NCBI GenBank assembly: GCA_910587175.1
Contig: CAJULH010000046.1
Span: forward strand, 3,208 to 15,399
Reading direction: 5' to 3'
DNA: 12,192 nucleotides
Origin: Candidatus Gastranaerophilales bacterium
GTDB lineage: Bacteria > Cyanobacteriota > Vampirovibrionia > Gastranaerophilales > Gastranaerophilaceae
Position 1 is the first letter of the stretch, and every line of letters starts with the position of its first letter. This document shows positions 1-6,324 of the stretch, in pieces. A program made the position numbers and the translations under genes. The notes below the pieces were generated by a model. It saw only the letters and a program-made list of their open reading frames with translations, did no database searches and was not told where the DNA came from.

Positions 1-91
1 TAAGTAAATATAAAAAATAGCTTTCCTTGGCTAAGACTTTAAAAATATTTCAATATAAAGTATCAATATTTAAAATGATCAGTTAAAACAA

Positions 92-127
92 AAGACACCT
101 TATTTCAGGTGTCTTATTAATTTTTTT
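92..127. terminator. Intrinsic terminator, possibly bidirectional
   Basis: A perfect 9-bp stem (AAGACACCT at 92-100 with AGGTGTCTT at 107-115) closes a 6-nt loop, and a T-rich run follows at 121-127 on the plus strand. On the minus strand the same stem is followed by TTGTTTT, so it could work both ways. On the plus strand it would end a gene beyond the left edge. On the minus strand it overlaps the stop codon of the open frame at 100-237. The fold is read directly from the sequence; function is inferred. Confidence 0.75.
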
Positions 128-237
128 CCCTCACTCCGCAAAAGCCTAGCAGCCTTTGCTTTAAAATCTTTTTTGTTGTTAATAAATCTTTTAAATTCCA
201 ATTCCTCTAATCTTAATATCCACTTCTTTTTTGGTAT
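100..237 (-). pseudogene. Cryptic 45-codon frame without start, possible gene remnant
   Basis: The minus strand is open for 45 codons from 237 to a TAA at 102-100. The translation is strongly basic and helix-like, including KKWILRLEELEFKRF and RLLRSEGKKLIRHLK. It has no ATG or GTG; the only NUG candidates are the TTG codon at 201-199 and later TTG/CTG codons, none with a well-spaced ribosome site. A stop lies just upstream at 240-238. Further upstream an AAAGGAG followed by ATG at 259-257 opens a different frame that stops after five codons (MAQAF). Joining the pieces would need more than one frameshift, so a decayed small gene is possible. The frame ends inside a terminator-like hairpin, as real genes sometimes do. 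I do not recognise the product, and chance is a serious alternative. Confidence 0.2.
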
Positions 238-243
238 TTACCT

Positions 244-279
244 AAAAAGCTTGAGCCATCACTCCTTTCGAGCTTTTTT
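244..279. terminator. Terminator-like hairpin
   Basis: AAAAAGCTTG (244-253) pairs with CGAGCTTTTT (269-278) with one T-G wobble, giving about 10 bp, and a run of six T follows GC on the plus strand (274-279). On the minus strand the arm also ends in five T, so it may act in either direction. No gene in the window ends here, so it may serve a small RNA or a decayed gene in 128-243. Confidence 0.5.
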
Positions 280-453
280 AATTATGCATTTCCTTGACTT
301 GATTCAAGTAAATAACAACAATGCATGCTAATCAAGCAGGTTTAAGTTAAATTTTTTTTACAATAGACCATGCCCCCTGCGAGGGTTGAATAAAATTGAA
401 TTTACAATTAGTTACTTAATATTTGTCATATTTTTTGAAAAAAGTTTTTTCTT

Positions 454-571
454 CATTCTGTTTTTATAGTGCTTGTGAGACGCGGTCCTGTCTATGATTT
501 CTGCGTAAAATTATTATAGTTCCAAAACAAGCCTCTTTAACGGTCTCACAAGCACTATAAAAACACCATTC
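454..571. mobile_element. MITE-like element with 23-bp inverted repeats
   Basis: Bases 459-481 and 543-565 are a perfect 23-bp inverted repeat (core TATAGTGCTTGTGAGAC, outer end TGTTTT) around a 61-bp centre with no open frame of note. Taking the element as 459-566, it is flanked by CATTC at 454-458 and CATTC at 567-571, which looks like a 5-bp target-site duplication. Terminal inverted repeats, about 108 bp length, no coding capacity and a duplication together fit a miniature inverted-repeat transposable element. I cannot assign a parent transposase family. Each arm carries an outward-facing TATAAA (556-561 on the plus strand), so the insertion could affect transcription of the amidase, which starts within 70 bp. 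An invertible promoter or a large RNA hairpin are alternatives. Confidence 0.5.
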
Positions 572-634
572 CTAAAAAAACTAGCCCGAATGCCATTTAC
601 GGTGTATTATTTTTTTGTTATGTCTATTAGTCTT

Positions 635-2602
635 ATGAAACAGACATTTATAAAATTAAAGCATATACTTGCCTTTGCGTTCATTTTTACCACACTTTTT
701 ATAAGCGGGGTTAGCCCTTCTTGTGCAAATACTGCGCTTAAAATAACCGATATTGTATTTGATAATTCGGATAATCTGGTGCTGATAAAATCTTCAGGAA
801 AAATTAATACAAATAAAGTCGAAACACAGGAAGATATAAATTATACGTATAATGAAATAAAAAAAGGGTTTTTAAAAGAGCCGGAGCGCGCTTATGTGGA
901 TATTTCAAACGCAACGCTTGCAGGCGGTTCAAAAAACTATGAATTAAAAAACTCTATATTTGAAAACGTTCGGGTATCCCAATTTTCAACAAATCCTGAT
1001 ATAGTACGCCTTGTTTTTACATATGCCAAAGGCGGCTCGTTCAATGATTTTAATGTTATTTCAAATGATAAAGCTATTGTAATAAGATATACAAAAAAGC
1101 TGAACCAGACTCCTTCAAAGCAGGTTGTGTATTCAAATACGGATGATAACGGCAGAGTTGTGTTTTTTGAAAATACAATGGCAGCACCGGTATTAAACAC
1201 TATTGTGCCTGTTAGCACAAATGATAACAGCGCCGAATTGAACCAGATGTTTGAAAAGAATAATGAAAAGACTCTTGGGGATGAAAAGGAATATCATCTG
1301 AAATCTAAGTTTTATGTAAATTCCATAAATCAAAGTGCTAATGGTATCATGATAAAGGGTGAAGGCTTTGTTAGTCTAAAACCGGCGTTTTTCCTTGAAA
1401 ATCCAAACAGGATGGTGATAGATTTAGATGACACGGTGCTTTCAAAGAATTTGAAGAATAAAACTTTTGCAATCGGAAATCCAAGTTATGAATCTGACGG
1501 TACATTAAAGCCAAGAGAGATTTTAAGGCTTGGGCAAAATACAACCAGCGTTGCAAGACTTGTTATTCAGGGAAATGAAGCTAAAAACTACAGAGTGGTT
1601 GTATCTCCGGATTTGCAAAATATATACATTGCAAAAAGAAGTGATGTAATAAATTCTAAAATTACCGAAACGGAAAGCATTGTAAAATCTATCTTTGGGG
1701 CAAAAGAGGGCAATGCACAGATGGTTGAATTCCGCTTTACAAACCCCGTTGCCTTCTCCGCGTTTGAGGAAAACAAAAATCTTTATCTGGATTTTAATAA
1801 CGTGACATCAATGTCCGGCAATGCTAGTGAAGAATTATTGAAACATTTTGAGGATGCCCAAACGGTGAAAATAGCCCTCGACAAGCTTCGTGTAGTTTTG
1901 CCCGTAAAAGAAGATATTATAAATATTCAGGTAAAAGTTTCTCCTGATGCAAAAACCATTCAGGCAATAATGAAGCACAAAGAAGATATTGAGGAGCAAA
2001 AAGAGAGTATAATATCAAAACTGAAGGATAAGGAATTATCCATATCAAACCTTTATAAAGTGGTGATTGATGCGGGGCATGGAGGTACAGATGTTGGTGC
2101 TACGAGAGAGGGTATTTATGAAAAGAATATTACTCTTTCAATTGCAAAGATGGTGGAAAAAAACCTAAACAATAAAGGCGTTAAAACAACGATGACGCTT
2201 GACAAGGATAAGACTGTTTCGCTTCAGGAAAGATGCGATATTTCAAATGAAACGGCTCCGGATGTATTTGTGAGCGTCCATGTGAATTCAAGTGTGAATG
2301 ATGTGATATACGGAGTTGAAACCCACTGGTGGAAACAGGATAGCTTAAAATATGCAGAAACTGTTCACAAACATCTTGCAAAAAACTTTGGCAAATGGAA
2401 CACAAAGGACAGAGGTTTGTTTAAGTCACAGTTTTATGTTATAAACCATACTGAAGCTCCTGCAATTCTTGTTGAAATCGGATTTATTTCAAACGCAGAT
2501 GAAAGAAAAGCTATCACTACCCAAAAAAGACAATCTGAAATTGCAAAAGCAATATCTGACGGGATTATGGAATATTTGAAAAATAAAGGGAAAAAAGATT
2601 AA
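635..2602 (+). CDS. Secreted N-acetylmuramoyl-L-alanine amidase with AMIN repeats
   Basis: Zinc hydrolase that cuts the amide bond between N-acetylmuramic acid and the stem peptide of peptidoglycan. Numbering is from the ATG at 635. Residues 1-31 form a signal peptide (KQTFIKLKH, a hydrophobic core, then SCA before NT). AMIN-type beta domains lie at about 35-155 and 225-335 (MVIDLDD), with a weaker third repeat at about 360-448. AMIN domains typically bind peptidoglycan or direct localisation. The Amidase_3 domain spans about 474-648 and retains the zinc ligands H482 (DAGHGG), E496 and H549 (SVHVNS), and catalytic E614 (LVEIGF). The usual GVETYY-like stretch reads GVETHWW. Start choice is uncertain: an in-frame ATG at 590 adds 15 hydrophobic residues, another lies at 620, and none has a clear Shine-Dalgarno. 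I prefer 635 because it gives a normal signal peptide. murI follows after 44 bp with no terminator, suggesting one operon. Confidence 0.93.
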   Translation: MKQTFIKLKHILAFAFIFTTLFISGVSPSCANTALKITDIVFDNSDNLVLIKSSGKINTNKVETQEDINYTYNEIKKGFLKEPERAYVDISNATLAGGSKNYELKNSIFENVRVSQFSTNPDIVRLVFTYAKGGSFNDFNVISNDKAIVIRYTKKLNQTPSKQVVYSNTDDNGRVVFFENTMAAPVLNTIVPVSTNDNSAELNQMFEKNNEKTLGDEKEYHLKSKFYVNSINQSANGIMIKGEGFVSLKPAFFLENPNRMVIDLDDTVLSKNLKNKTFAIGNPSYESDGTLKPREILRLGQNTTSVARLVIQGNEAKNYRVVVSPDLQNIYIAKRSDVINSKITETESIVKSIFGAKEGNAQMVEFRFTNPVAFSAFEENKNLYLDFNNVTSMSGNASEELLKHFEDAQTVKIALDKLRVVLPVKEDIINIQVKVSPDAKTIQAIMKHKEDIEEQKESIISKLKDKELSISNLYKVVIDAGHGGTDVGATREGIYEKNITLSIAKMVEKNLNNKGVKTTMTLDKDKTVSLQERCDISNETAPDVFVSVHVNSSVNDVIYGVETHWWKQDSLKYAETVHKHLAKNFGKWNTKDRGLFKSQFYVINHTEAPAILVEIGFISNADERKAITTQKRQSEIAKAISDGIMEYLKNKGKKD

Positions 2603-2646
2603 ATGTACATATTTTCAGCAAAGCATATACAGGAGATGCTTTTAAA

Positions 2647-3453
2647 ATGATTGGATTATTTGATTCCGGTGTGGGTGGTTTGTCTGTCTTAAGGGCAATG
2701 ATTCAAAATGGCATAAACGATGATTTTATCTATTTTGGAGATACAAAAAATGTGCCGTATGGCACAAAAACAAAAGAGCAGATTTTAAGCTACACAAGAG
2801 AAATCATGGAATTTTTCATAAAAAAAGGTGTAGATGTTGCAATTATGGCTTGCAATACAAGTTCCGCTCTTGTTTATGAAGATTTAAGAAATGAATTTTC
2901 AGACAAAATAAAGATTTATCCTTTGATTCAACAAGCTGCACCGTATTTCAGGGATGAAAAAGAAATAACGGGGGTTATGGCAACAAGCGCTACGGTAAAA
3001 AGCTTTGCTTACACGAAAGAGATTTTAAAATTCAATAAGGATGCAAAAGTGGTTGAGCTTGAATGCCAGGATTTTGTAAGAATTGTTGAAAACAGGCTCT
3101 ATGATGATGTTTCAGCTATTGAATATATAAAAAATAAGGTTCAATATTTAAAAGATGCAGGCTGCAAAAAAGTGATTTTAGGGTGCACGCATTTTCCGTA
3201 TCTTGTGCCTGTATTTAGAAAGTTTGCTCCTGAAATAGAATTTATTGACCCGGCAAATTATCTTGTAAATGCCGTCAAGGCTGATATTTTGGGGATGGAT
3301 AAATCTTCATCAGGTGCTTATAAACCGCATAGTAAGACGTTTTCCACGTTTGAGTATTATGTTTCAAAAAGTCCTGAAGATTTTAAAAAAAGCGGTTCTA
3401 TTTTCTTTGATATAAAAGAAACCCCGAAGCTTGTTGAATTTGCAAAATGCTAA
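2647..3453 (+). CDS. murI: Glutamate racemase
   Basis: Cofactor-independent racemase converting L-glutamate to D-glutamate, which MurD adds to UDP-MurNAc-L-Ala during peptidoglycan precursor synthesis in the cytoplasm. The 268-residue length is normal. Seen in the sequence: the N-terminal GLFDSGVGGLSVL with D6 and S7, the first catalytic cysteine C69 in ACNTSS, and the second catalytic cysteine C180 in LGCTHFPYL followed by T181 and H182. YFGDTKNVPYG at 29-39 is also typical of the family. AGGAG at 2631-2635 lies 11 nt before the ATG and supports this start. The gene follows the amidase by 44 bp on the same strand with no terminator between, so co-transcription is likely; both products act on peptidoglycan. 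The next gene is convergent, with 77 bp between stop codons and only weak A/T hairpins there. Confidence 0.96.
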   Translation: MIGLFDSGVGGLSVLRAMIQNGINDDFIYFGDTKNVPYGTKTKEQILSYTREIMEFFIKKGVDVAIMACNTSSALVYEDLRNEFSDKIKIYPLIQQAAPYFRDEKEITGVMATSATVKSFAYTKEILKFNKDAKVVELECQDFVRIVENRLYDDVSAIEYIKNKVQYLKDAGCKKVILGCTHFPYLVPVFRKFAPEIEFIDPANYLVNAVKADILGMDKSSSGAYKPHSKTFSTFEYYVSKSPEDFKKSGSIFFDIKETPKLVEFAKC

Positions 3454-3530
3454 AAAGATAATAGTTTAATGCAAAAGTGCTTTGCAATAACCTTCTTATA
3501 TGGATATTTTTAGTCAAAAATACAAAAGAA

Positions 3531-4436
3531 CTATCCTGCAAGCATTTCCATTATTAAATCCGGAAATTCTTCTACAATAAGTTCCGCAAAAACATCAGGG
3601 TCAATTTGTGTTGCAACTACCTGAATCAAATCCGGCGGCAGCTGTTCTATCATAGGTATTAAAAATTCAGGGTCTAAAACCGGCATGGTTTTCATAATTT
3701 TTTCTTTGTCCATCAGCATAAACGGTTTTGAAAGATCTTCATTTTCAAATTCAAGAACATACTGAGGATTGATTTCTACAAGCCCTGCGATAAGCTGCAT
3801 TTTATCTTTACGCTCAAATCTTGTTAAAAACTCAACAAATTTATCAGGGCTCATCTCATCAATTACTGTGAGGTAATGCCCCTTGCCTTTGCTTTCCATA
3901 GCAGGACCAAATTGCTGCATCATAATGCGTTCAAGCTGCTTATCATCAAGCTGCTCAAAATATTTCATTACATCTTTCTTTTCAAGTTTTTCGCTCTTTA
4001 GAAAATTGTCCATCTTGTCTTCATCCATAAGATTTAAGATGTCCATCATTCCAAAGTGCTGAAAAACAAGGGTTGCCACTTGTTCTGTCGGAAGGTGGTT
4101 TATTAAGGTTTCAAGCTTTTCTGATGTGAAATACTGAAGCCCCCAGGCAAGCTGTTCTGAATTCAAATATGGCAATAGTTTCGCTAAATCTTCGCTGTTG
4201 AGATTTTTAATAATCAAATATCTGTTTTTTGGTTTTTGAAGTTGTAAAATTTTTGCCACTTTTGAGGGGTGATTCATTAAGGCGCGCAATTCTTCCCTGT
4301 CAAGCGTTACAGCTCCTGCCATGGTTTCAATGGTTATCATTTTATCAGGGTCTTCAGCAGTATACTGGTTTACCCTTGTTGTAGATAACTCGTAATATCT
4401 TGAAAGGTATGATAAATCTACGTTTAACTCTATCAC
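3531..4436 (-). CDS. MgtE_N-like helical-repeat protein, function unknown
   Basis: A soluble, acidic, all-helical protein of 301 residues with no signal peptide or membrane segment. It is built from short helical units of the form LLPYLNSEQL, LINHLPTEQV, VIDEMSPDKF, MIEQLPPDL and IDPDVFAELI. These resemble the superhelical N-terminal domain of MgtE magnesium channels and the related FliG-type folds. The CBS and transmembrane parts of MgtE are absent, so it is not a transporter; a scaffold or protein-interaction role is more likely. The first 55 residues look like a separate N-terminal region. The start codon is GTG (4436-4434) with a distant GAGGG, 12 nt upstream, as possible ribosome site. 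A 9-bp hairpin lies in the leader and a 15-bp motif farther upstream, the latter shared with the next minus-strand gene. Family assignment is from pattern only. Confidence 0.85.
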   Translation of the reverse strand: MIELNVDLSYLSRYYELSTTRVNQYTAEDPDKMITIETMAGAVTLDREELRALMNHPSKVAKILQLQKPKNRYLIIKNLNSEDLAKLLPYLNSEQLAWGLQYFTSEKLETLINHLPTEQVATLVFQHFGMMDILNLMDEDKMDNFLKSEKLEKKDVMKYFEQLDDKQLERIMMQQFGPAMESKGKGHYLTVIDEMSPDKFVEFLTRFERKDKMQLIAGLVEINPQYVLEFENEDLSKPFMLMDKEKIMKTMPVLDPEFLIPMIEQLPPDLIQVVATQIDPDVFAELIVEEFPDLIMEMLAG

Positions 4437-4474
4437 TTTGTAATGGAACCCTCAATTTGTTTTGGACACACTTT

Positions 4475-4509
4475 TGCCCTCATAATATAATAAAAAACTT
4501 ATGAGGGTA
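4475..4509 (-). promoter_or_regulatory. Leader hairpin upstream of the MgtE_N-like gene
   Basis: CCCTCATAA (4477-4485) pairs perfectly with TTATGAGGG (4499-4507) around a 13-nt A/T loop, extendable by a G-T and a T-A pair. No T-run follows on the minus strand, so it is not an ordinary intrinsic terminator for the gene upstream. On the minus-strand transcript the ACCCTCA arm is also complementary to TGAGGGT at 4455-4449, which contains the only Shine-Dalgarno-like sequence before the GTG at 4436. It could be an operator, an attenuator or an RNA switch. The loop also contains the best -10-like stretch (TATTAT, minus strand, 4492-4487), which argues that transcription may start within it. Confidence 0.35.
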
Positions 4510-4533
4510 TGGATTTTAAATGTTTAAAAAATT

Positions 4534-4548
4534 GTTACAAACGTTAAT
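4534..4548. promoter_or_regulatory. Shared 15-bp upstream motif, copy 1
   Basis: GTTACAAACGTTAAT lies 98 bp from the GTG start of the MgtE_N-like gene, between that gene and the end of the gene before it. A copy with one mismatch lies at 6136-6150, also 98 bp from a minus-strand start codon. A transcription-factor site is the simplest reading. I do not recognise the regulator. Confidence 0.35.
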
Positions 4549-4562
4549 AATATAGCTTTTAT

Positions 4563-6038
4563 TTATGCTGCCTGAGATTCGGGGTTTTGTATAACAGTTT
4601 CTACCCACTTACCGTTTTGCAGCAATATTTCTTTTTCAAAAGTCATATTATTGTCTAATCCGATTTCTGCATTTTCTCTGTATGATACGGGTTTGCCTTC
4701 TCTGAAATCCATTTGGAGTGCATTTTTGGTTATGCCGTTTTCTGTTACTGTTGTGCCGCTGGTGTATTTTGCTATTATGCCATCTTTATATTCGGCAGAA
4801 TATCTGGTTTGTACGGGTTTATTTTGTTTAGAAACCACTCCTGTCTCGTATTTATGTATATAGTCTCCGCCGATAGTCAGAACTTCATCTTTTTGGTCAA
4901 CCATCTCTGCAAAATCGGTCTTGTAATTCAAATAGTATTTATTTTTCTCGTAATTAAATTTCCTGCCTATTTTCAGCAAGGTGTCTTTAACTTCTACTCC
5001 TGTTTTATATGTGAAGAGTTTTCCGTTTTTATATTCAAGATGCTGACGGATTTTTTCGGTGCCATCTGCAGCATTTTCATATCCTTCCTGATATGCTTTT
5101 ATATTACCGCCTGAAAGCTCAAGTATTCTGTCAATTTTTTCTTCAATCTTTCTGCCGGCGGCATTTTCCTTATATTCAATATCTGCCATAAATTTATTGA
5201 TTTTTTCATCTTCAAGTTCAAGAACCCTTGCTTTTTTCAAGTGTCCTTCAGAGATTTTCTCAACCCCTTCTTCGTAAAGAGATATTTTTCCGCTATTTGT
5301 TATTCTCATTATATTTCCCCTGTTTCCGCCGGGAATCCATTCTTCGACATACCTTGGAATATCGTTATCATTGCTGAATACTGATAATCTGGTTAAAAAT
5401 TTTCCGTCAGGCGTAAACTCTCTCATTGTGGTGTCGTTTGTTTTTGTGTCTATATCTATTTTTCTTATAATATCGCCGCTGGGTTCATTATTTTTGGCTT
5501 GTTTGAAAGATTCAATAATGTAGCGGAGTTTTGCCTGGGCTTCTTCTTTTAATTTGTCTGCTTCTTCTGAAGCTGCCTGTGCTTTTTTTGAAATGGCAAT
5601 ACCATCTGCTTTAAGTTTTTTTGCATCCTGAAGGGCACCTTCTGCGCGTATACCAAAATCTTTTGCACATGTGTATGTTTTTTTAACTTCAAGAGGCATT
5701 GTATTTTTCCCTCTGAAAGATAAAAAACAGGCTCCGGCAATAGCTAGCGCCAATCCAAAGGCTGCTAATACAGCTTTTTTCTTTCCTATTTCTTTTCCTG
5801 CAATGGTTACAGTATCTTTTTTCGGGGTTTTCTCAAGACCTGCATCCCGGTTTGTTTGTGTCTGCAGGATACTTGGAGCAGGGGCTTGTATATTGTTTGT
5901 CTGCGGTGAATAAATCTGTGTTTGGGAAGTTTGAACTGCAGGAGTTTGTACTGTTCCTTGTGTATTTATATTATATTGGGGTGTAAAACCCATTTCGGCA
6001 AATGTTTTCAAGCCTGTGGGGTTAAAATTTGTTCCCAT
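4563..6038 (-). CDS. Single-pass membrane protein with coiled coil and YxxG repeats, unknown function
   Basis: Not recognised. The 491 residues divide as follows. Residues 1-65 are Gln/Thr/Pro/Asn-rich and probably disordered. A lysine-rich stretch is followed by one membrane segment at about 88-107 (VLAAFGLALAIAGACFL). A charged heptad-rich region at about 130-182 suggests a coiled coil. The rest is beta-rich, with repeats of the form Y-x-x-G/E: ISLYEEGVE (252), IKAYQEGYE (313), LFTYKTGVE (341), IHKYETGVV (394), IAKYTSGTT (422) and PVSYRENAE (450), several preceded by E-Y-K-D/N-G. This recalls antiparallel beta-repeat surface or scaffold proteins, but topology is uncertain because there is no cleavable signal. 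The ATG at 6038 has AAGGA 10 nt upstream and an extended -10 promoter, supporting the start. The next gene downstream is 126 bp away on the same strand. Confidence 0.85.
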   Translation of the reverse strand: MGTNFNPTGLKTFAEMGFTPQYNINTQGTVQTPAVQTSQTQIYSPQTNNIQAPAPSILQTQTNRDAGLEKTPKKDTVTIAGKEIGKKKAVLAAFGLALAIAGACFLSFRGKNTMPLEVKKTYTCAKDFGIRAEGALQDAKKLKADGIAISKKAQAASEEADKLKEEAQAKLRYIIESFKQAKNNEPSGDIIRKIDIDTKTNDTTMREFTPDGKFLTRLSVFSNDNDIPRYVEEWIPGGNRGNIMRITNSGKISLYEEGVEKISEGHLKKARVLELEDEKINKFMADIEYKENAAGRKIEEKIDRILELSGGNIKAYQEGYENAADGTEKIRQHLEYKNGKLFTYKTGVEVKDTLLKIGRKFNYEKNKYYLNYKTDFAEMVDQKDEVLTIGGDYIHKYETGVVSKQNKPVQTRYSAEYKDGIIAKYTSGTTVTENGITKNALQMDFREGKPVSYRENAEIGLDNNMTFEKEILLQNGKWVETVIQNPESQAA

Positions 6039-6070
6039 TTTAAAATATTCCTTTTAGTTTATTAAATAAA

Positions 6071-6079
6071 ATTATACCA
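6071..6079 (-). promoter_or_regulatory. Extended -10 promoter for the 491-residue membrane protein
   Basis: The minus strand reads TGGTATAAT, a full extended -10 element. It places a start site near 6064 and gives a leader of about 26 nt that contains the AAGGA ribosome site. No good -35 hexamer lies at the expected distance, which is tolerated by extended -10 promoters. A second minus-strand TATAAT lies at 6115-6110 and could be an alternative start. Confidence 0.5.
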
Positions 6080-6135
6080 GTAATAAACGCGTGCCTGATT
6101 TTTTTTGTTATTATAACGTAAATTCTTAAATTAAC

Positions 6136-6150
6136 GTTACAAAAGTTAAT
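6136..6150. promoter_or_regulatory. Shared 15-bp upstream motif, copy 2
   Basis: GTTACAAAAGTTAAT matches 14 of 15 bases of the copy at 4534-4548. It lies 98 bp from the ATG at 6038, and it is 32 bp before the -35 of the divergent promoter at 6182, so it could influence both genes. With the five bases before it, it forms TTAAC-N9-GTTAA, an inverted repeat of the kind bound by dimeric regulators. Function is inferred. Confidence 0.35.
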
Positions 6151-6181
6151 TTATCATCCTTAAAGTTTAGCAAGCAGGTCT

Positions 6182-6210
6182 TTGTCAAAATGGCAGAAAT
6201 AGTTTATAAT
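6182..6210 (+). promoter_or_regulatory. Near-consensus sigma-70 promoter for the 135-residue protein
   Basis: TTGTCA (6182-6187) and TATAAT (6205-6210) are separated by exactly 17 bp, which is one mismatch from the sigma-70 consensus. Transcription would start near 6217, leaving a leader of about 107 nt before the ATG at 6325. It is the strongest-looking promoter in the window and suggests high expression of the small protein. Confidence 0.75.
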
Positions 6211-6324
6211 TGTTTATGCTACCAAATGTTAAGCAAATGTAACCTTTTAAATTTAAATTAGCAATATTTTATATTCAGGGGTTTTATAAAGGTACATGGC
6301 TTATTAACTAAGGAAAGGTTTATA

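Larger units (their letters stand above)
1..634. other. Gene-poor leader region upstream of the amidase
   Basis: No confident coding gene was found on either strand here. The stretch holds two hairpins (92-127 and 244-279), a cryptic minus-strand open frame (100-237), a small palindrome ACTTGATTCAAGT at 297-309 and alternating T6/A6/T6 tracts at 431-450. It also holds the inverted-repeat element at 459-566. The first hairpin probably closes a plus-strand gene lying off the left edge. No tRNA fold or riboswitch that I recognise is visible. A clear sigma-70 promoter for the amidase is not evident either; the best -10-like hexamer facing it is TATAAA at 556-561, inside the right arm of the inverted repeat. 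Confidence 0.6.

Noticed and set aside
361..420. CCCCCTGCGAGGG and neighbouring short repeats as a riboswitch or small RNA
   Set aside because: The stem is only three to four base pairs and no known aptamer consensus is visible.
460..565. Possible CRISPR repeat pair, because each arm is about 23 bp and hairpin-like in composition
   Set aside because: The two copies are inverted, not direct, with only two copies and no regular spacers or cas genes.
3470..3522. Hairpins TGCAAA-N5-TTTGCA (3470-3486) and TATTTTT-AGTC-AAAAATA (3505-3522) between convergent genes
   Set aside because: Stems are only 6-7 bp and nearly or entirely A-T, with no G-C-rich stem plus T-run, so I do not call terminators here.
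4713..5114. 133-codon plus-strand open frame rich in Phe, Ile, Cys and Tyr
   Set aside because: Antisense shadow of the 491-residue membrane protein; the apparent hydrophobicity comes from reading Lys/Asn/Glu codons in reverse.
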